NCBI RefSeq assembly: GCF_001598695.1
Contig: NZ_BCZK01000001.1
Location: 496,001-560,000 of the forward strand
Direction: 5' to 3'
Source of the DNA: Klebsiella oxytoca NBRC 105695
Lineage (GTDB): Bacteria; Pseudomonadota; Gammaproteobacteria; Enterobacterales; Enterobacteriaceae
Length of the DNA stretch: 64,000 nucleotides
Part shown: in pieces, positions 60,029-64,000 of the stretch
Layout of the letters: the number at the start of each line of letters is the position of its first letter
Position numbering within the stretch: position 1 is the first letter of the stretch
Position numbers and translations under genes: made by a program
Notes under the pieces: generated by a model
What the model was told of the DNA's origin: nothing
Database searches by the model: none
The model's input: the letters and a program-made list of their open reading frames with translations, nothing else

Positions 60029-61042
60029 ATGACGCAGCCATTGGCGGGAAAACAGATTCTGATAGTTGAAGACGAACCCGTTTTCCGCTCACTTATGCAC
60101 ACCTGGTTAGCTTCGCTGGGCGCGACCATCGTCCAGGCGGAAGATGGCGTGGATGCACTTCAAAAAATGGCCGAGTCAAAACCCGATTTGATGATATGCG
60201 ATATTTCCATGCCGCGAATGAACGGCCTGCAGCTGGTGGAGCATGTGCGCAATCAGGGCGAGCAGCTGCCGATTCTGATGATTTCAGCGACGGAAAATAT
60301 GGCGGATATCGCCAAAGCGCTGCGCCTTGGCGTGCAGGACATTCTTCTTAAACCGGTAAAAGATTTCGATCGCCTGCGAGAAACCGTGTACGCCTGCCTC
60401 TACCCCAACATGTTTAATTCTCGTGTCGAAGAGGAGGAACGCCTGTTTGAGGATTGGGACGCGCTGGTCAGCGATCCCTCCGCGGCGTCAAGGCTGCTAC
60501 AGGAGCTTCAGCCCCCGGTCCAACAGGAGATGTCGAACTGCCGTATTCACTATCGGCAGCTTGTCTCCGTCGATAAGCCCGGTCTCGTGCTCGACATTGC
60601 GCCGCTATCAGAAAACGATCTGGCGTTTTATTGTCTGGACGTCACGCGAGCGGGTGATAATGGGGTTCTTGCTGCTTTATTACTGCGCGCCCTTTTCAAT
60701 GGCCTGCTGCAGGAGCAGCTTGCTCATCAGGGACAGCGTTTACCGGAGATGGGGAGCCTGCTGAAACAGGTCAATCAATTACTGCGTCAGGCTAACCTGC
60801 CGGGGCAATTTCCATTATTGGTAGGGTATTACCATAGCGGCTTGAAAAATTTAATTTTGGTTTCCGCGGGTTTGAATGGCACGTTGAATACGGGGGAACA
60901 CCAAATTCAGATTAGCAATGGCGTTCCGTTAGGTACCCTGGGTAATGCCTATCTCAACCAAATTAGTCAACGCTGCGCATCATGGCAGTGCCAAATTTGG
61001 GGGGCCGGGGGACGTTTACGCCTTATGTTGTCTGCGGAGTGA
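60029..61042 (+). CDS. rssB: RssB, adaptor for RpoS proteolysis
   Basis: The 337-residue protein has an N-terminal receiver with Asp58 in LMICDISMPRMNG and Lys in ILLKPVKD. It is followed by a linker and a C-terminal PP2C-like domain without phosphatase ligands. RssB delivers sigma-S to ClpXP. A GGGGAGA ribosome site precedes the ATG. The length is identical to E. coli. Confidence 0.97.
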   Translation: MTQPLAGKQILIVEDEPVFRSLMHTWLASLGATIVQAEDGVDALQKMAESKPDLMICDISMPRMNGLQLVEHVRNQGEQLPILMISATENMADIAKALRLGVQDILLKPVKDFDRLRETVYACLYPNMFNSRVEEEERLFEDWDALVSDPSAASRLLQELQPPVQQEMSNCRIHYRQLVSVDKPGLVLDIAPLSENDLAFYCLDVTRAGDNGVLAALLLRALFNGLLQEQLAHQGQRLPEMGSLLKQVNQLLRQANLPGQFPLLVGYYHSGLKNLILVSAGLNGTLNTGEHQIQISNGVPLGTLGNAYLNQISQRCASWQCQIWGAGGRLRLMLSAE

Positions 61043-61239
61043 ACAATTGCGCTTATTTTTACCCAAGTGGGATTACCACGCGATCTTTTGTGGTGGTACT
61101 ATCGCCGGGTTTAATGCGTAAAATTCCTAATTCGGAGATATCTAATCCTTTTCGGAACAGGTTCAACTGAACAGGCTGATATACTCGATACCATATTATT
61201 AACGAGAAGTTTAAAAAACGAACAGTCCAGGAGATTTCA

Positions 61240-62142
61240 ATGGCTGCGCTTAATTCAAAAGTAAGAAAAGCTGTCATCCCGGTTGCGGGATTAGGCACCA
61301 GGATGTTGCCCGCTACTAAGGCTATTCCGAAAGAAATGCTGCCGCTGGTAGATAAGCCATTAATTCAATATGTTGTTAACGAATGTATCGCCGCCGGGAT
61401 TACAGAAATTGTTCTGGTGACGCACTCTTCTAAAAACTCCATCGAAAACCATTTCGATACCAGTTTTGAACTGGAAGCCATGCTGGAAAAACGTGTAAAA
61501 CGCCAGCTGCTGGAAGAAGTGCAATCTATTTGTCCGCCGCACGTGACTATTATGCAGGTGCGTCAGGGGCTGGCTAAAGGTCTGGGCCATGCTGTGCTGT
61601 GCGCGCATCCGGTTGTCGGCAATGAGCCGGTCGCGGTTATTTTACCGGACGTTATTCTTGACGAATATGAATCCGATCTGTCCCGCGATAACCTGGCGGA
61701 AATGATCGCTCGTTTTGATGAGACCGGAGCCAGCCAGATTATGGTTGAGCCGGTTGCTGACGTGACCGCGTACGGCGTTGTCGATTGCAAGGGCCAGTCC
61801 CTGCAGCCGGGTGAGAGCGTACCGATGGTCGGCGTTGTTGAGAAACCGAAAGCGGACGTAGCGCCGTCTAACCTGGCAGTTGTAGGTCGCTATGTGCTGA
61901 GCGCCGATATCTGGCCGCTGCTGGCAAAAACGCCTCCGGGAGCCGGTGACGAAATTCAGCTGACCGATGCCATCGATATGCTGATCGAAAAAGAGACCGT
62001 TGAAGCCTATCATATGAAAGGCAAAAGCCACGACTGCGGTAATAAGCTGGGCTATATGCAGGCCTTCGTTGAATATGGCGTGCGCCATAAGTCGCTGGGC
62101 GCTGAATTTAAATCCTGGCTGGAAAAAGCCATCGCGAAGTAA
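61240..62142 (+). CDS. galU: GalU, UTP-glucose-1-phosphate uridylyltransferase
   Basis: The 300-residue enzyme makes UDP-glucose for LPS, capsule and osmoprotectants. The nucleotidyl-transferase motif [21 protein letters not shown] is intact (split: VAGLGTRM at the N-terminus), as are [12 protein letters not shown] and [19 protein letters not shown]. The start is preceded by AGGAG. A terminator follows. Confidence 0.97.
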   Translation: MAALNSKVRKAVIPVAGLGTRMLPATKAIPKEMLPLVDKPLIQYVVNECIAAGITEIVLVTHSSKNSIENHFDTSFELEAMLEKRVKRQLLEEVQSICPPHVTIMQVRQGLAKGLGHAVLCAHPVVGNEPVAVILPDVILDEYESDLSRDNLAEMIARFDETGASQIMVEPVADVTAYGVVDCKGQSLQPGESVPMVGVVEKPKADVAPSNLAVVGRYVLSADIWPLLAKTPPGAGDEIQLTDAIDMLIEKETVEAYHMKGKSHDCGNKLGYMQAFVEYGVRHKSLGAEFKSWLEKAIAK

Positions 62143-62163
62143 TTGATCGCTACACAATGCACG

Positions 62164-62196
62164 ACCGGGAGCGAGATTCGTTTCCCGGTTTTTTTA
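62164..62196 (+). terminator. galU terminator
   Basis: ACCGGGA/TCCCGGT arms are followed by seven T, 20 bases after galU. Confidence 0.85.
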
Positions 62197-62230
62197 TGTC
62201 CGCAGGGCACAGGTCCGATTAGCGGATAAA

Positions 62231-62256
62231 AAAAATCCCGCCGAAGCGGGATTTTT
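62231..62256. terminator. hns terminator
   Basis: AAAAATCCCGC/GCGGGATTTTT with loop CGAA, usable on both strands, lies 20 bases after the hns stop. Confidence 0.93.
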
Positions 62257-62275
62257 AAACGGATGCGCGGGGATA

Positions 62276-62683
62276 TTACAGCAGGAAATCGTCCAGCGTT
62301 TTACCTTGCTCATCCATCGCTTTCTTGATCACTGCCGGAGTACGACCCTGACCAGTCCAGGTTTTAGTTTCGCCATTTTCGTCAACGTAGCTGTATTTAG
62401 CCGGACGTGCAGCGCGCTTGGTTTTAGTTCCCGCTTTAACTGCAGCCATAGTGCTCAGCAGTTCATTAGGATCAATACCGTCAGCAATCAGCATTTCACG
62501 ATATTGCTGCAGTTTACGAGTGCGTTCTTCAATTTCCGCAGCCGCAGCGCTTTCTTCTTCACGACGTTCGTTAACGACAACTTCTAATTTTTCCAGCATT
62601 TCTTCGAGCGTTTCAAGGGTGCATTCTCTTGCCTGTGCACGAAGAGTACGGATGTTGTTCAGAATTTTAAGTGCTTCGCTCAT
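62276..62683 (-). CDS. hns: H-NS, nucleoid-associated silencing protein
   Basis: The 135-residue protein (E. coli 137) has an N-terminal dimerisation helix region ([20 protein letters not shown]), a central coiled coil, a basic linker [13 protein letters not shown], and the C-terminal DNA-binding motif TWTGQGRTP. It binds AT-rich curved DNA. The conserved leader and promoter lie just upstream. Confidence 0.98.
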   Translation of the reverse strand: MSEALKILNNIRTLRAQARECTLETLEEMLEKLEVVVNERREEESAAAAEIEERTRKLQQYREMLIADGIDPNELLSTMAAVKAGTKTKRAARPAKYSYVDENGETKTWTGQGRTPAVIKKAMDEQGKTLDDFLL

Positions 62684-62727
62684 TGTAGTAATCTCAAACT
62701 TATATTGTGGGGTGGTTTGTTGGTCTA

Positions 62728-62756
62728 ATAATAGAGCGATAAATTCAGATGTGCAA
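62728..62756 (-). promoter_or_regulatory. hns promoter
   Basis: On the minus strand -35 TTGCAC, 17-base spacer and -10 TATTAT. The leader to the ATG follows the E. coli hns leader closely. Confidence 0.6.
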
Positions 62757-62776
62757 TAGGGGAGAATGTAAGGAAG

Positions 62777-63097
62777 TCAAAATAACTTGTTATTTGTCTC
62801 GGGAATTAATTCATTTAACTTAAATTTTATGTGCGGGTTCACATCTTTCCTGCTTATAGCGCGGTGGAAAACATAAGCTAAAACCCTGAGATAGTATGCT
62901 TTTTCTGTTGCGCGATGAGAAAAATTATACTTTGCATGGATAAATATCATTGTCAGTATTAGCGCAGCAGCGGCGATGATGTTTAATATAAAACACTTGT
63001 CCAGCGCGGTTATAGCTATCAGAAAAATGCCTGGTAAGCACAAAAGCGCAATAGCGATGTGAGAGCGGACCGCTGTTGGCGCACGAATAGCAGGCAT
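62777..63097 (-). CDS. Unrecognised small two-helix membrane protein
   Basis: I do not recognise this 106-residue product. It has two hydrophobic segments at about 13-33 (HIAIALLCLPGIFLIAITAL) and 36-54 (FILNIIAAAALILTMIFIHA), and then a basic, soluble tail (RATEKAYYLRVLAYVFHRAISRKD). A ribosome-like sequence GAAGGGG sits just before the ATG. It lies in the AT-rich hns-tdk gap, reading the same way as hns. In part of the region the other two frames of the same strand are also open, which weakens the case. Confidence 0.4.
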   Translation of the reverse strand: MPAIRAPTAVRSHIAIALLCLPGIFLIAITALDKCFILNIIAAAALILTMIFIHAKYNFSHRATEKAYYLRVLAYVFHRAISRKDVNPHIKFKLNELIPETNNKLF

Positions 63098-63241
63098 TCC
63101 CCTTCAATTAAGATGCTTAATCTATCAGGCATTCGTTGACCGAACATTCCCGGCAATACCCACACGGTGAGGGCTGATAGTGAGTGAATATATGATACAA
63201 TTTTGCTGCGAAAAAACACATTGATTGGGGTTACGCGGCCG

Positions 63242-63859
63242 ATGGCACAACTTTATTTCTACTATTCAGCAATGAATGCAGGCAAGTCTACCGCTCTGTT
63301 GCAGTCTTCATACAATTACCAGGAGCGAGGGATGCGTACTCTGGTTTATACCGCAGAGATTGACGATCGCTTTGGTTCAGGGAAAGTGAGTTCAAGGATT
63401 GGCCTCTCCTCGCCGGCGCGGTTGTATAATACGCAGACAGCGTTATTTACCGACATTGCCGACGAACATAGACGTCAGCCGATTCACTGCGTATTAGTTG
63501 ATGAGAGCCAGTTTTTGACGCGCGAACAGGTGCATGAGCTGTCTGAAGTCGTAGACCAGCTGGATATTCCCGTGCTGTGCTATGGACTGCGTACTGATTT
63601 TCGCGGTGAACTTTTTACCGGCAGTCAATATTTGCTGGCGTGGTCAGATAAGCTGGTTGAATTAAAAACTATCTGTTTCTGCGGTCGTAAAGCGAGCATG
63701 GTTTTGCGCCTCGACCAGGAGGGGCGGCCGTACAATGAGGGGGAACAGGTAGTGATTGGCGGTAATGAACGCTATGTGTCCGTCTGCCGCAAGCATTATA
63801 AGGAGGCGTTGAGCGTCGGTTCTTTAAGCTTTGTGCAGAACAGGCAGCACACCTGCTAA
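63242..63859 (+). CDS. tdk: Tdk, thymidine kinase
   Basis: The ATG at 63242 ([17 protein letters not shown]) gives the canonical 205 residues; an upstream in-frame start adds 13 unrelated residues. Walker A is at 9-16, the catalytic acid is in LVDESQFLT, and zinc cysteines lie in CFCGRKASM and near the C-terminus (SVCRKHY). It phosphorylates thymidine and deoxyuridine in salvage. A terminator follows. Confidence 0.97.
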   Translation: MAQLYFYYSAMNAGKSTALLQSSYNYQERGMRTLVYTAEIDDRFGSGKVSSRIGLSSPARLYNTQTALFTDIADEHRRQPIHCVLVDESQFLTREQVHELSEVVDQLDIPVLCYGLRTDFRGELFTGSQYLLAWSDKLVELKTICFCGRKASMVLRLDQEGRPYNEGEQVVIGGNERYVSVCRKHYKEALSVGSLSFVQNRQHTC

Positions 63860-63881
63860 TACCTTCCCGTGAGACCCTCTC

Positions 63882-63907
63882 AGGCGCTTATATAGCGCCT
63901 TTTTTTA
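63882..63907 (+). terminator. tdk terminator
   Basis: AGGCGCT/AGCGCCT is followed by seven T, 22 bases after tdk. Confidence 0.92.
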
Positions 63908-63981
63908 TTACTCAACCCTGAACCCTTGATTATACATTTCGGCCGTCTGAGACCTTATGTGGGCCGCTGAACGGGGGAGAT

Positions 63982-64000
63982 AAAAAAAGCCCCATCATAA
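63982..64000 (-). terminator. Partial terminator of a leftward gene beyond the right edge
   Basis: The last bases read AAAAAAAGCCCC on the plus strand, which is GGGGCTTTTTTT on the minus strand: the closing arm and T-run of a terminator. In E. coli the next gene after tdk is leftward adhE, but the gene itself is not in this window. Confidence 0.55.

Noticed and set aside
63019-63219. 66-codon leftward frame overlapping the small membrane ORF
   Set aside because: Begins within the tdk promoter area and has no ribosome site; the 106-codon frame is the better candidate.

Overview
The window is chromosomal DNA of an enterobacterium, most likely Klebsiella, and probably the K. oxytoca complex. 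This is inference from gene content and protein resemblance. The nasR-nasFEDCBA locus and the albicidin-binding MerR protein AlbA are both known from K. oxytoca, and the housekeeping backbone (ychF-pth-ychH-dauA-prs-ispE-lolB-hemA-prfA-prmC-sirB2-sirB1-kdsA-chaABC-ychN, then narXL-narK-narGHJI-tyrTV-purU-ychJ-rssAB-galU-hns-tdk) follows the E. coli 27-min region. I saw no insertion sequence, prophage, integron or CRISPR array.

Layout. (1) 1-15.5 kb: a compact anaerobic purine/uric-acid catabolic cluster. It holds the C-terminus of an AegA/YgfT-type oxidoreductase with a four-cluster ferredoxin, ssnA and ygfK, an XdhC-family gene, then yqeA, hyuA, ygeY, ygeX and ygeW read as one leftward operon, and the sigma54 activator ygeV divergent from it. 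In E. coli these genes lie far from ychF, so the ygeV/ychF boundary is a synteny junction. (2) 15.5-32.9 kb: translation, haem, isoprenoid, LPS and ion-transport housekeeping genes, interrupted by albA and two palindromic intergenic repeats. (3) 32.9-44.0 kb: assimilatory nitrate/nitrite locus (nasR, then nasF-E-D transporter, a NasC-NasB in-frame fusion, and NasA) behind a sigma54 promoter and a leader attenuator. (4) 44.1-56.7 kb: ychO, then the respiratory nitrate regulon narL-narX / narK-narGHJI with recognisable FNR and NarL sites. (5) 56.7-57.5 kb: two identical tRNA-Tyr genes and two ~178-bp tyrT-type (rtT) repeats. (6) 57.6-64 kb: purU, ychJ, rssA, rssB, galU, hns, an unrecognised small membrane ORF and tdk, ending at what looks like a terminator of a gene beyond the right edge.

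How it works together. Nitrate is handled twice, side by side. The nas operon imports and reduces it to ammonium under nitrogen control plus NasR antitermination; the nar genes respire it under FNR and NarXL. The left cluster would degrade urate-type purines anaerobically through 2,3-diaminopropionate (YgeX), with carbamoyl transfer and carbamate kinase (YgeW, YqeA) recovering ATP. It is probably sigma54/YgeV-controlled: a good sigma54-type promoter precedes ygfK and related TTATCAT half-sites occur as inverted repeats upstream of both transcription units.

The observations I think most deserve a second look are the uninterrupted NasC-NasB-NirD fusion, a duplicated 10-mer in the nasF leader that could form an antiterminator, the shared half-site palindromes and intergenic hairpins of the purine cluster, the dual-start AlbA gene with its operator, and the unrecognised ORF beside hns. 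All statements about homology are from memory; no search was run.
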